From: Chaenocephalus aceratus
Taxonomy: Eukaryota; Chordata; Actinopteri; Perciformes; Channichthyidae
Length of the DNA stretch: 64,000 bases
Direction of reading: 5' to 3'
NCBI GenBank assembly: GCA_023974075.1
Contig: CM043789.1
Coordinates: 41,025,592-41,089,591 of the forward strand
Shown here: positions 12,081-23,962 of the stretch, piece after piece
How the letters are laid out: every line of letters starts with the position of its first letter
Position numbering within the stretch: position 1 is the first letter of the stretch
Notes under the pieces: generated by a model
Databases searched by the model: none
Told to the model about the DNA's origin: nothing
The model's input: the letters and a program-made list of their open reading frames with translations, nothing else
Made by a program: the position numbers and the translations under genes

Positions 12081-12654
12081 CTTGCTGGCCGAGATTCCAA
12101 GATGGCGCCGGGTTGTCTGGCAGGCCGTCCAAGCATCTCTGTTTTAGTACTAGTGTTTGTTCTGTGTCTGTTTTGCTCAGTGACAAGGACCATAGACTCT
12201 CTGTTAGTATACAACCGACACGAGCTGCTTAAGATCAAGGAAAATGTGGGCTTTTTTGCGAAGTTTGGCCAGGGTGGACACACCCCCCCTCCCCCCTTCT
12301 ATCGGATGTACCTGCACACCTACTGCGGGCCGGGCCCTCGTTACCCCAAAGACGCAGACGCCGAGGCACACGCAGTGGCCGGCTGGTTAGGGTGAAACAG
12401 TGGCTAGCGTGGTCTCCTGAGCTGGCTCAGCACTCTTTTCCCCCGGAATATGGACCTTGTTTTCGCCGCCTGGCCTCCCGACGCCCCCTTGCCATGGTCG
12501 GCACCTGGCTGGTATCTGTCGCTGACCCGACTTAAGATCTGCATATCCTGCACCCCCAGTGGTCTCGCCTCTCCCCCCCTGATGGAGTAGACCACCGCAA
12601 CCTTCGGTCGCTGGGTCGTGAAACTCACGCGACTGTTGCCCCGGTTCCAACTAA

Positions 12655-13590
12655 AGGCTCGCTGATAAATGCGAGATCGATCGCAAACAAAACTTTCATC
12701 ATCCAGGACTTCTTCACGTCACATGCTGTGGATGTGCTTTTTATAACGGAAACCTAGATGTCTGCGGGTGAGTCTGCTGCTTTTACAGAGCTATTGCCTC
12801 CGGACTGCAGTTTCATTAATTCTCTACGGACCACGGGTCGTGGAGGAGGTATAGCGACTGTCTTTAGGAGCAGTTTACACTGCAAACCCACGCCGTGTAT
12901 CTCTTTCTCCTCCTTTGAACTGAGCCTGTTTGAGCTGGGACGGATTCATTCTGTACTCTGTGCGGTGGTCTACCGACCGCCCGAGTACAACAAATACTTT
13001 ATAAGGGAGTTCTCTGAACTATTGGCCGGTATTGTGACAAACTATGACAGCGTTTTAATTGTCGGGATTTTAATGTGCATGTCTGTTGTATCTCTAAACC
13101 ACTAGCTAAAGACTTTCTTGATGTTTTATATGCTTTTGACTTCATACAACATGTCTCTGGCTCCACGCAAGAGCATGGGCACACATTAGACCTAGTCTTA
13201 TCCCATGGTCTGCCCATTTCAAATGTCAGTGTGTGTGAGGCAGCTTTATCGGATCACCTGCCTGAGCTATTTGACTGTCATAGTCTTAAATCATGCGCTC
13301 CTGTCCGTCCCGGTCGTATGATGAAACCTTCCACTGCTGCTAGTTTCTCCCCTGCCTTTGTTAAATTAACACAGTCTGATACGATGTCCGCTGACTCCAT
13401 GGACACTGAGCTATTAACCTCAGCCTTTCTCTCTTCCTGCACTGGAGCTCTTGACATTGTTGCTCCCCTGAAACTCATGCGCCCCAAAGTTAAATCTGAA
13501 CCCTGGCTCAATGACGTCACTCGTGCTGCCAGGCGTGAGTGCCGGCAGGCTGAGCGCAGAGTGGAAGAAGGACAAGCTTCATGTAACTCG
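12655..13590 (+). pseudogene. L2 ORF2 endonuclease domain (broken)
   Basis: The exonuclease-endonuclease-phosphatase fold is recognisable from SIANKTFIIQDFF, DVLFITET, GRGGGIATVF, AVVYRPPEYNKYF, VLIVG then FNVHV, EHGHTLDLVLSHGL and SDHLPELFD. Damage: the codon after FITET is TAG at 12755-12757, where the family usually has Trp; one base is missing near 13067, which breaks the GDFN motif across two frames; another shift lies near 13555 just before the KDKLHVTRDILK segment. In an active LINE this domain would nick target DNA for reverse transcription. Confidence 0.9.
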
Positions 13591-14782
13591 TGACATTTTG
13601 AAAGAGAGTTGGAGAAAGTATCAGAGCACTGTAAAAGCTGAAAATATGAGTTACTTTTCTGATGTTATTTCTAGTAATTTAAACAAACCTTGTGTTCTCT
13701 TTAAAATAATCGATGCTATGTTAAACTCTCCTTTATCCACTTGTATTGATGCTTCAACTGAGATGTGTGAAAAATGCCTCTGCTATTTTATAGACAAGAT
13801 CTCCACTATTAGAGCCAGTATCTCACCACCCTCGTTTGACCCCTCCATTGACTTCACATGCACTGCTGTCTTCCAGCAGTTTGGACCTGTGTCGTTGTCA
13901 TCTCGCAGTGACATTGTTGCTAAATTAAAACCCTCATCTTGTCCCACAGACCCAGTCCCTGCTCGACTTTTTAAAGAGGTATGGGACACTATTGGACCTA
14001 ATGTCCATAACATTATAAATAGCAGCCTTGAGTCTGGTTCTGTGCCAGTTTATTTCAAACAAGCGGTTGTGGCACCCCTGATAAAGAAAACTAATCTGGA
14101 CACTTCTGTCTTCTCTAATTACAGACCCATCTCGAAGCTTCCTTTTATTTCAAAAATATTGGAGAAAACCGTACTCTGACAGCTGCAGTCTTTTAAACAT
14201 GCACACAATATTTTCGATATGTTTCAATCTGGTTTTAAAGCGCTTCACAGTACTGAGTCTGCCCTTCTAAGAGTGTTCAATGACCTCCTGGTCACTACAG
14301 ACTCTGGTGACTCTGCCATCCTTATGCTCTTAGACCTCACAGCTGCCTGTGATACGATTGACCACTCCATCCTTATCTCTGGTCCAGAGCACTGTGTGGG
14401 TATCAGGGGCGCTGCCTTCGAGTGGTTCAGGTCCTATCTGTCCCAGAGATCTTTCTGTTAGACTTGGTGACTTGACATCCTCTTCTGCCCCCTTATCCTG
14501 TGGAGTTCCCCAAGGTTCTATTTTGGGGCCTATTGTATTTTCCTTATACCTTCTCCCCCTTGGACTGATTTTTAGAAAAGATGGCGTCTCCTACCACCTT
14601 TATGCGGACGACTCCCAATTATATCTACCCCTAAGAAAAAACACTAGCTCTCTGATGCCCCTGGTTGACTGTCTTAATGACATAAAGGCCTGGATGGCGC
14701 TAAACTTTTTAAATATAAATGAGAGCAAAACGGAGGTTATTGTGTTTGGACCAAATGGTGATGTCCCTTCTATTTTATTATA
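13556..14782 (+). pseudogene. L2 ORF2 reverse transcriptase (broken)
   Basis: RT motifs in order: APLIKKTNLDTSVFSNYRPI with SKILEK; FQSGFKALHSTESALLRVFN; the catalytic block reading LLDLTAACDTIDH, with Cys where Phe is usual; GVPQGSILGPIVFSLYLLPL; YHLYADDSQLYLPL with the YADD core; and FLNINESKTEVIVFG. There is a stop at 14177-14179 and a frameshift near 14458, so no full protein can be made. The domain after the thumb is absent. YADD followed by SQLYLPL is characteristic of the L2 clade in fish. Confidence 0.92.
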
Positions 14783-14864
14783 ATGTTATGTTCATTGTAA
14801 AGCACTTTGGCAAACCCTCTGTTTTTAAACTGTGCTATATAAATAAAGTGGATTGGATTGGATT

Positions 14865-17398
14865 ACCATGTGTATGTTTGTGGGGATGGGGTTGCCGTTT
14901 CAAAGCTAATTCTTTGGCAAAGCCTCAGTCTCATGCAACCCAAAAAGAGATGAATGATTTATGTGTCTGTCTAAAGAACCAAGACACACGCTATTCTTTC
15001 AGTTCTCCAACAGCTTGTTGGCTTTTTCCCAGAGACAGCGATGCTAATTGAGAGGCTGGAAAAGAACACTGAGACGTTCTTGGCAAGGAAGCAGAGGAGA
15101 AGAGAGGCAGAGCTAACGGGGTTTACCACCCACTTCCCCAAGGGCCGTCAGATACCTGTCTCAGCAAAGGGTTCATGCTAATCATAATGCTAAAGATGTG
15201 AATTTTAATTACATTTTTCTTTCATTACAATCTTGTCAGTGTTCATTAAATATCAGGAACCCAGTGCCGTAGAGACCATATCTGTGAAATCAGTGTATGT
15301 GTGTGACTATTACTGTACATTATTCACGGAAATTCAAAGTTGACCCATTATCTGATTATCAGATAGACCACATCACGTTGAACACATATGTCTGTTTCAT
15401 TCAGACGTTGACCTCTAATGGGACTCTGTAAGCAGCGTAACTCATTAAGAGACTCTGCCCGGGACCATAGAACAAGAGTTACAACGCTTCTGTATCAATA
15501 ATGATCCCACTACAGGAAAAGGAGACGGACTCTTTATGCCTTGAACTTAATCTGAGTAAAATCCTGCAGAAGAAGTGGTTACATTAAAGTTGTTTCAGCA
15601 AATGCCCAAACATGTTAACTTCAGTGACAAAGACGGGATTAAGACTCTGGTGTGTTGGGGATGGGAGGAAGTAGTGTGACTATAGCTGTTTCCTTATGAC
15701 AGTCTTTTAAGCGTATTTCACTAACATTAAACACGTGGTTATTGTTTTGATCATGGCACAAGGGTTGCATAACCATAACAACATCTTTCCATGGCGGCCG
15801 TCTTTTCTAGTGACTTATTACCTGATTCTGATCAGCTGTCTGGTCTCCAGCACCCGACGCTTTAACCACACCCCGCTGTCACAAATACATTTACAGTATG
15901 CCTAGTAGTATTGGCAGAAGAGCAGCGGTGATGGTCAACACCAACAAAAAGTCAGTTTGGAAGCAATCGTTTTGTAAAGAATGATGGATCAAGCCAAACA
16001 GTACAGGGATTATACAGGAAATCATGAGTCAGGGATGTGATTGTCTTCCTGCAGAATTGATATACTGCAATCCTCTTTTTTTGGTCATTCTCAATGCACT
16101 TCTGAAGGGAAAAAAAGTTGCAAGTTGAACACACAACGTCATTATGTTCTTTCTTGTAGGTCAAACGACCTCCATTATTAGAGCTAGCCTAACCGTAGCG
16201 AACAATAGAAACACATCCAGCCGCCCACTTCACATTTCACACATGATGAACTTGAACATTGGTGTCCCGAAATATCCTTTTCACCTTTTATAGAATAGTT
16301 TGCACCCCGTCTCTGTGGGTGTTCTTTTGTGTCTCCAATGGTGGCAGAACCTTTTCAAGCAGGTCAGGCTGAAAGCGTGATGACAGCTCAGGACAGCCAA
16401 ATCACAACTGTTTTTTCAGAGACGTTAATCTTCTCCTTTATGGCCAGCTTAAGCGAGAGCGAGTGTAGTATGTCCACAAATATCTGCCTTCCAGCTCTTA
16501 GAAGATCAACGCTGATACCATCTGAATAGCTGTTTGATTGTAGTATTGTCGGATGACATTAAAAACCTGCCAGCCCTCAGTGGATTATTGTAGTTTCAAA
16601 GAACCAGTACACACAAGGCAGCAGCAGCAGCAGCGGTGATGAGTGGGGCTCCAGGGGTGGTGGTGGTTTTGCAGGGCAATTTGTGCCACAGACCTTTCTG
16701 CACAGGATCAGACAACATCATATTATGTGGTGTATTTTTTCCATTGAAAACATGTTGAACTAAAACACTTTTGACAGCATTTTGCATTGAGTTAGTACAG
16801 GCATTGTCAGGACAACCGTTTTGAAAGGGGAACCAACAGAGCCCATCGGACAATTACCACATTTATATTTGATGAAGGCATCCTTAGACAAATATATAAC
16901 TAGATAAAGGCTAAAGAATAACAATGAAATACAATTAGATCATTTGTATTTACGTGTGCTGTAAAATATCACATTGGATAATGTCCAATCCAATGGCTTG
17001 TCAGAATATTTTTTATTTAAATCAAAATATCAAAAGCAGAAACTATCAATAATACCTTTTTTAATGACAGTAACAGCGTCTCGCTTCACGTTGATTTGTC
17101 TGATTATACTTTTTCCCCCTAAATCTCTTCAGAACTCATTTTTCCCATGAGGTCCTTTTCATATCCTTATACAATGTGTTCCAGGCTAATCAATTCCAAA
17201 GCATGCACATCAAATCCTAATCATACAACTTCATTTCGCAAAAAGGACTGTGTCATTTCTTTCTAGTCTCAATTACATATGCAATCAGTTTTAAGTGCTT
17301 GTTGCCAAATTGAATTGAACCAGGTTCCACCGAATGGTCTCGTAGACTTTACTGAGTGAGTTCTAGATTGAGTACATTTGGTTTTACTTATTGGCCAA
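14865..17398. other. Non-coding stretch, nothing recognised
   Basis: Unique-looking intergenic or intronic DNA. A (GCA)n-like run AGCAGCAGCAGCAGCGG sits at about 16620. Open frames of 66 to 110 codons show no family features. Confidence 0.5.
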
Positions 17399-17408
17399 TC
17401 ATGTTTTT

Positions 17409-17953
17409 TTGTTTTTTTTAACTACGGTTTTATTATTTTCAGGAACAACAATACAAACAAAACAAACAAAAGTATTGTCAGAGATCAAAGAATTATCTAT
17501 ACATAACTAAGGTTAGTGAAGCGTCTTATAGGCAGTCCACTTGAACAGTTTCTTTTCAAATTCTGGTAGTTTCATTCGGAGCACATGGGTGAGTCTTTCC
17601 ATATGGAGTATTTCTCCAACCACTTCCAACCAGTCATTGGCTGTAGGGGGTTCCTCCTGTAGCCATTTCCTGGTGATTGCTTTTTTCCTTGATGCTATCC
17701 GTCTACGAACAAGATATTGCTCTCCGCATTGGACAAAGCTCCTTGTGAGGTTTCCTAAATAAAGTACTTCAAAAGTGTTCAGGACCTCATATCCCAAAAT
17801 CCGCTTGAGCACAGTCCATACATCATCCCAGTATCCCCTCATTTTCGCACATTCCCAAAAAACATGTGCATGTCCAACATTACTCACCCCACGCAGTCTC
17901 CAGCATGCCTCTTGAGTATGTGCGTGTTTACTTTTAGTCCTGGGAGTGGCCAT
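17409..17953 (-). mobile_element. 5'-truncated L1-clade LINE with target duplication
   Basis: On the minus strand a C-terminal ORF2 piece is followed by a short 3' UTR and a poly-A tail (the T-rich left end). The insertion is bounded by a direct repeat TCATGTTTTT at 17399-17408 and 17954-17963, a convincing target-site duplication with an A/T-rich nick site. The 3' UTR matches the copy at about 45510-45779, for example ATGTATAGATAATTCTTTGA. The open frame is unbroken across 146 codons, suggesting a fairly recent insertion. Confidence 0.88.
17513..17953 (-). pseudogene. L1 ORF2 C-terminal fragment
   Basis: The open frame includes CWRLRGVSNVGHAHVFWECA followed by a Trp-rich stretch (YWDDVW), the Cys/His/Trp pattern of the C-terminal region of L1-type ORF2 proteins, where a cysteine motif follows the RT domain. 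It ends with FEKKLFKWTAYKTLH. The frame begins at an ATG formed exactly at the insertion's 5' edge by chance, so it is a truncated LINE product and not a host gene. Endonuclease and RT domains are missing. Confidence 0.8.
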
Positions 17954-17963
17954 TCATGTTTTT

Positions 17964-18788
17964 AATAATGCATTAAGGTTTTCCACATCAAAACCAAAAC
18001 ACATATTTGACATTAACTGACAAAGATTTCTGATGTGTGTGACATAAACAAACTAATCAAACATTTCCTTTCACAAAACTGAGGTACTGAAGAGATGTAC
18101 TGATGCCTGGTGTAATATGAAAGATATGCGAAGGCAAAAGGGTTCAAAATGTTAAAAAGTGCATGATAAAAAGATCTATCTAAAGATGACTAGTACCCCA
18201 TAAATGTTGAAAGTACCAAAACAAATACTGAAGTCAATTTAATACATTCAGATGAAAGAGATAATCCTTAGACTGTCACGAAGAAAAGTGAGAACTGTAA
18301 AGATCAAAGGGCTTTACTACGTCTGAACATAATTTTCATCCCATTTTAGGTTTATAAATCTTTGAATGTCACCATAATGTAGGCAAGAGCCAATTTCCAG
18401 AGTGCTGGGGGTATTCCCCGGGGCACTAACCTGTGCTTTGGGACGACATGTTTCTCTCTCACTGCCGCATGCAGATGAATCGGGATGTAACAGTGAGAGG
18501 AGGAACAGCCTGTCGCAGGTGCATGAGGTCCGCTGGGAGACCTGGTAAAGGTACCTCAGTGTGAGAGAAACATGGGTTCCAGAATTTAATGGTGACCTAC
18601 TTTTGGTATGTTCAGGAAAGTTCCACTGCACCAGGACATGCTGAACAGCCTCCTCTGAGTTGGGAATTACAAAGGATTCTACTCTCAAAGAACTGTAATA
18701 CATAGAATTTGGACTCATTCAAACTATGCTACGATTCTTAATTCAGATAATGTTGTAATGTGTGTTTTGTGTATGTAAGGGAAACTTC
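17964..18788. other. Unannotated spacer with a 133-codon minus-strand frame
   Basis: A minus-strand frame at 18317-18718 is longer than most around it but shows no domain, signal peptide or splice context that I recognise. I do not call it a gene. Confidence 0.4.
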
Positions 18789-19490
18789 TGCAGCAATGGA
18801 GAGTCAGGACTTACGGCCCCTACACACGGCGGCGTGCGTTGCCGCTTCAACGCTTCTGCCCATTCACTTTGAATGGGGTGACATCACGATTCGCCGAACT
18901 GCATTGTGGGAGCAAAGCATAGCTTCTCTCGCGGTGCTCGCTGCAAACGTACATTAGAGCAATGTTCTACTTTTGACGCCTCAACGGAGGCGTCAGCCAA
19001 TCGAATCATATGCCAGTACAAGCTCTAGCCAATCAAACCGCGTGCTTGTGTGTCTGGGGCGGGAGATTCATGTGATTGGTTGTTGGTCGAGTTTCAGCCC
19101 CCCCCGCCGGCAAGCGACAACGCACGCCGCCGTGTGTAGGGGCCGTCAGAGAGACACGAGGAGAGTTGGAGCTTTGATGTCAAACAATGATAGTGTATTG
19201 CAAGGATACGGCCGGAGAATTCACATCACAAGTCATAGCAGCAAAAGGTTCTGACTGCACGGCTGGGTTGTCATGTCAATTCTGATCAGCCTATCTCTCG
19301 ATAGACCTTTTAACTAGTTTACAGAGAGTTAATGAGCATATTGGGGGAGGCGTAAACATCTGGAGACACAGGAGACGTCTCTCACATCTGTGGAGCTCAG
19401 AAAGCCAGCGTCCTCACAGTCGTAAACTCCCCTATCAGGCCATACAACTGACCTTAAGTGCTGGAGCACATTCCTTAAAGGAGATAACAG
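18789..19490 (+). repeat. Unknown dispersed repeat, copy A (split by a MITE)
   Basis: Homologous in the opposite orientation to copy B at about 32463-32876. Both start at CTGCAGCAATGGAGAGTCAG. Shared blocks include CTCTCGATAGACCTTTTAAC and GAGTTAATGAGCATATT. A Harbinger MITE interrupts copy A. Beyond the MITE the frame that is open in copy B hits a stop (after FDVKQ), so copy A is non-coding. I do not recognise the family; a CTGCAG-type acceptor just before the ATG hints that it may derive from an exon of a duplicated gene. Confidence 0.7.
18814..19145. mobile_element. PIF/Harbinger-type MITE with 28-bp perfect inverted ends
   Basis: The ends start CGGCCCCTACACACGGCGGC and match for 28 bp without mismatch. 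Flanks are TTA (18811-18813) and TCA (19146-19148). The homologous uninserted sequence at 32849-32851 (minus strand) has a single TCA, showing that the site was TCA and the left copy mutated. The interior shares CCCATTCACTTTGAATGGGG with the element at 8792. It is 332 bp and non-autonomous. Confidence 0.88.
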
Positions 19491-22400
19491 AATATTGGTT
19501 GGTTATTAACGTCAACAGGCAATAAGGTTAAATATCTAGGAGTAAAGACAGAAGTATTCCCTCACAGTGTACTTCTTCTCAGGGTTGTAAATCAGCTTTT
19601 TTGAAACACAACAGACCTTGTGTACACACTATAATCAGCAGAACGTATTCAGTGTCTACTATGGCTGGACCATTTGGCCAAACATGTTAATACAATGTTC
19701 CACGCTGTTTCACCTGTATTTTTAAATACAAAAACTATTCACAATACTTACAATTGTTATGCTAGTGCTAGTGGTCAATGGCGCAACTTTAGCAAGTTCA
19801 TCAGACATGTAACTGGAATATTTTGTAGTCCTTTTAAACCAGATTGATTTAATCTTAACCTCTTCCTACTTGCCATTTATTTTTGGTAAATTATGGCTCA
19901 ATTAGCTATTATAGGTGCCTAGGTTGTTCATTTGTAATTTTGTGATATGATATATATTATGCTATTTTGTTTACATCCTTTATAAGAAACATTTATGTAT
20001 GAGGGCTCTAGAAAAAGCAATTTAGAAACAGAAAAATCAATCAGTTTAAAAGATTGTATGCTCCTGCTGTAAACTACACCCATTTACAACAACAGGTTTA
20101 TGTGAGATGAACAGACGCAGAAAGTAGTCTTGTGTTATCTACTATGTATGCAGCGAGCACCCCTACTGTTGTTATGCCTTGAAAGATTACTTGCCAACAA
20201 CTAGAGCACAAAGGTAAAATAATGCCTTTATGATGACGTGATTAAGATACATAAGCCTCATAGTGAAACATGCATGTGTAAAAAAGATATACGTTATTCG
20301 GTAATGTTTATTAACCTCATGGTAGATTAGATTTGACAGATAACCACAATAAATAGGCTGGCCAAGAGAGGATTTCACATATTTTCCACATTATGTCCCT
20401 CTGAATAGAGCTGTGATGAGTAATAGCTATATACATCTTTATTGAATATAACATTCAGTGATGCAGAATTGTTGTCACTTTATCAACTAACGCAGACTAT
20501 TGTTATATATTGAAGGGTGTGAATAAATTGAGCCATTGCAGCCGGCTTGGGACATTTGCCTTGTTGTTTACCACATTTTGGTTGTTGTTTTGTTTGGCAC
20601 CTAAATCCCTAATTGTACCTGTTTTGTGTTTTGTGTAAGTTCACATAATACAGACAAACACATTCTCTGCCATGTTCTACTTTTTGCATAAGGTTCAAAG
20701 CCTTGTTGTATATAGTGCATACACGACAGTTGGTGAAGTGCATGAATCAAACCAAAATTGCACGACAACGTGGAAGCTACCATATCGGCTGTTGTGGGAC
20801 CGTTTATCTTTTCCTACAAATGGTGCACTGTTGCATGTTAGCATTGAACACACGGTCACAATTGATTGTTTTCCCAATCATTTATGAGGTTACGGCGAGC
20901 ATTGTGGGCTTTTTGTAACCGAAACATTGAAAAACTGTCTGACAGAAAAGATTAATTGTGTCCTTGAACAATTCATTACTACAGGATGATCGGCAACACA
21001 TGCCAGAAATACGTAATGAGAAGGGTAAAAAAAGCAAGAATGTTTTTATTTTGTTTTAAACCATCTCTTGAATGGATGTTGGAGGATGCTAACAGCAAAG
21101 CTAAGCAAAAGTTATGATTATGATAAGAATTTAAAATACAAAATCTGTTTTTGATTAATTATTCTTGAGCTAGCTAAGTATGTATGATGAAATTATCTTT
21201 GACAATCTACCAAATCTACATATTCATTTACTTGGTGTTTTTGCTAGAAGACTCTTCCCTTACGATTTCCCCCCTCCATATTTATGCAGACTGCATGTTT
21301 TCAGAACTTTAAATGCTATGTTCAGTTTTGCATAAAAAAAGGAATATCTTACCCCATATAATTAGCATGTGTTTGAGTGCTTCTGGGGGATTGAAAGCAC
21401 ACTCTGAAGCTGTAAAATGTGAGGTGTGCAGGGAGACATGTTCTTGAATTAGATTGCCTATTGAGCAGTGCCTTGAATAATGCATTACCCTGTGCATGTC
21501 ATCCTATACAGCTCTGCATAGATCTGTCACTACTTTCACTGGAGCTTAAAAGTTTCTGTCGTTTCAAGACACTGGTTGCAAACTCAATGGTGGAGGGAGG
21601 GAGTATACAGAAAAGACATTTGTTAAACCTCAGGTTGTGTTTGAATGTGAGGTTTTACAGGATTGTCCAATATCGAAGTCTTGTTAAGTGAATGTGTGCG
21701 GTTGAGGTTTCGGAAGATTACAACGAAAAGGTCAGGCGATTAAAATATGAAGAAGTTAAATATCACACACAGATTTAATTGGAATCCTCTCATTCGATGT
21801 GGGGCGAGCGTGTTGTCATGAAAGAGTTTGTCAACAAGACACTTTGACCTCACTGTGACTATGCATTATGAACAGTTAGGGTTAGGGTCAACACATAATT
21901 AGGAGTTATCGTCCAGATGGTACAAATATAAAGTCATGCTGAAAGTTGCACAACAGTTGCTACCCTGAAAAAAGGGTAAAAAACGCAAAGCTGTTTGAAA
22001 ATATCCTTTCAAGAATAAATGCAGACTTATTGCATGTTTGTATTGCGAACTTGCAACGATTAGGCTACATGTCTTACACCGATGTTCTCATAACTACAAT
22101 ACTGTATATATTTAGCTGAAAATACATTACACATAATGTGAATTGAAAATATACTTAAAAAAAAGATGCAATAGTAATACCAAAAAAAACAATCAATGCA
22201 TTATGTACTTAAAAAAGTAGCCTTCATAAATAAAACTCAGTCATGTAGTCACTTGCCATTTAATCAATCTTAAAATGCATAGTGATTTCAGTTCCCTTTG
22301 TTAATACTGTACACTTGGACTTGGAGTTGGGGACTGGCTTCCGGATTTTTTTGGTGTGAACGCACATTTTCGGAACTATATCGGAACTAAAGTGGGAAAA

Positions 22401-23307
22401 GTACTGCGGTGTGAAAGCGCCTAATAGAGGAGACCCAGATAATGAAACCACAAAAACAATAAATCATCCCAGTTTACCATAATCATTACCATATGGAGCA
22501 CATATTTTATTTTCGAATAACACTGTGTCCAGGCAAGCTCGTTATTGTTCTCCATCTACTGCACCATATGTAGTTTAAATGTAATGTCAACAGCTGTCCA
22601 ATAGAAACCTTAAGTACTCCTCAGATTGATTTACGAGCTAACTTCCTGGTTAATACAGACTTCATGAAGCCATATTCTGTACCACTTGGGAAAGCATGGA
22701 AACTCAATAAGGAAGTGGGAAGGGCAACAAAAAAGACCTGACTTCCTGGTAATATATTAATCATCATCATCCGGCCTCACTTTTAGACCATGATTTAGCT
22801 GTACTGTGTGAAGGCTGAAGATCTCATTACCTTAAGCATAGATGCAAACTCGTATTTCCTGATCTTATTACTCACACTTAATAAGAATACAGTTGTATCT
22901 GATCAAATATCACTGTAACTGCTGTGCTGAAACATTCTTTATTTGTATATCCCCCGGAGTTAAAGTCCCATTCTCATCATTCTCTTTAATCGAAGCTCGT
23001 AGATTAAGTTATATTTCCTTCTGTCTAACTGTTTTAACTTGTAACACTCTTCCTTCTCATGCATGCATTTAAACATATTATTCACCATGATCAGACAACT
23101 CAATTACAGAACCCGAATAAGAAAAAAAAAAAAATGGTAGTGTAAATGAACCAATCGTTAAATCTTCTGTTTTTCAGAGATGAAGCACCCCGGACATTTT
23201 CTACCAGCAACACTGCTGCTCAGTTTATACAGAAATGGCCCACAATTCTTAAAGAAAATATGATTTTTAAAGCATGATCCCACAAAAACATGTATTATGA
23301 TTTATAT
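19491..23307. other. Non-coding stretch
   Basis: Mostly AT-rich DNA with no recognised exon. At about 22350-22430 a GTGTGAACGC...GTGTGAAAGCGC segment resembles the subterminal region of Harbinger-like elements, but no ends were found. GGGTTAGGGT occurs once near 21880. A 12-base A run lies near 23120. Confidence 0.5.
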
Positions 23308-23639
23308 TACACTGAACAAAAATATAAACGCAACACTTTTGTTTTTGCTCCCATTTTTCATGAGATGAACTCAAAGATCTAAAACATTTTCTATATACAG
23401 AAAATAACCATTTCTCTCAAATATTGTTCACAAATCTGAAACAATCTGTGACAGTGAGCACTTCTCCTTTGCCGAGATAATCCATCCCACCTCACAGGTG
23501 TGGCATATCAAGATGCTGATTAGACAGCATGATTATTGCACAGGTGTGCCTTAGGCTGGCCACAATAAAAGGCCACTCTGAAACGTGCATTTTTGCTTTA
23601 TTGGGGGGGTCTGAAAACCAGTCAGTATCTGGTGTGAGG

Positions 23640-23815
23640 GGTAGGGGTAGGGGTAGGGGTAGGGTAATGTTGTGAGTCGAGTGGCCCATGGTGGTGGTGG
23701 GGTTATGGTATGGGCAGGCGTATGTTATGGACGACGAACACAGGCCACTCGATTCACAACATTACCCTAACCCTAACCCTACCCCTACCCCTAATCCTAC
23801 CCCTCACACCAGATA
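23640..23815. repeat. Inverted telomere-like arrays in the Tc1-like loop
   Basis: GGGGTAGGGGTAGGGGTAGG on one arm faces CCCTAACCCTAACCCTACCC on the other, separated by GTGAGTCGAGTGGCC and its inverse. The arrays are short and degenerate. Their recurrence at the same position in copy 2 shows that they are part of the element, not a healed chromosome end. Confidence 0.85.
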
Positions 23816-23962
23816 CTGACTGGTTTTCAGACCCCCCCCCAGACCCCCCCAATAAAGCATAAATGCACGTTTCAGAGTGGCCTTTTATTGTGGCCAGCCT
23901 AAGGCACAGCTGTGCAATAATCATGCTGTCTAATCAGCATCTTGATATGCCACACCTGTGAG

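Larger units (their letters stand above)
12085..14864 (+). mobile_element. L2-clade LINE, decayed and internally deleted
   Basis: A 5' region with AAGATGGCGCCGG leads into an apurinic-endonuclease domain and a reverse transcriptase. The 3' end is ACTGTGCTATATAAATAAAG followed by short GGATT repeats, typical of fish L2 tails. Between the RT and the 3' UTR, the usual C-terminal part of ORF2 is missing: the frame runs from VIVFGPNGDV directly into the 3' UTR at about 14780. Nonsense and frameshift damage shows that it is inactive. Orientation is the same as the contactin gene. Confidence 0.92.

Noticed and set aside
11721..12395. 224-codon open frame
   Set aside because: It runs from unrelated flank into the L2 5' region, which is transposon sequence; no host domain.
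18317..18718. 133-codon minus-strand frame
   Set aside because: Length is slightly unusual, but no domain, start context or splice support was found.
23640..23815. Ancient telomere or chromosome fusion point
   Set aside because: The arrays recur at the same position in the second Tc1-like copy, so they belong to the element.
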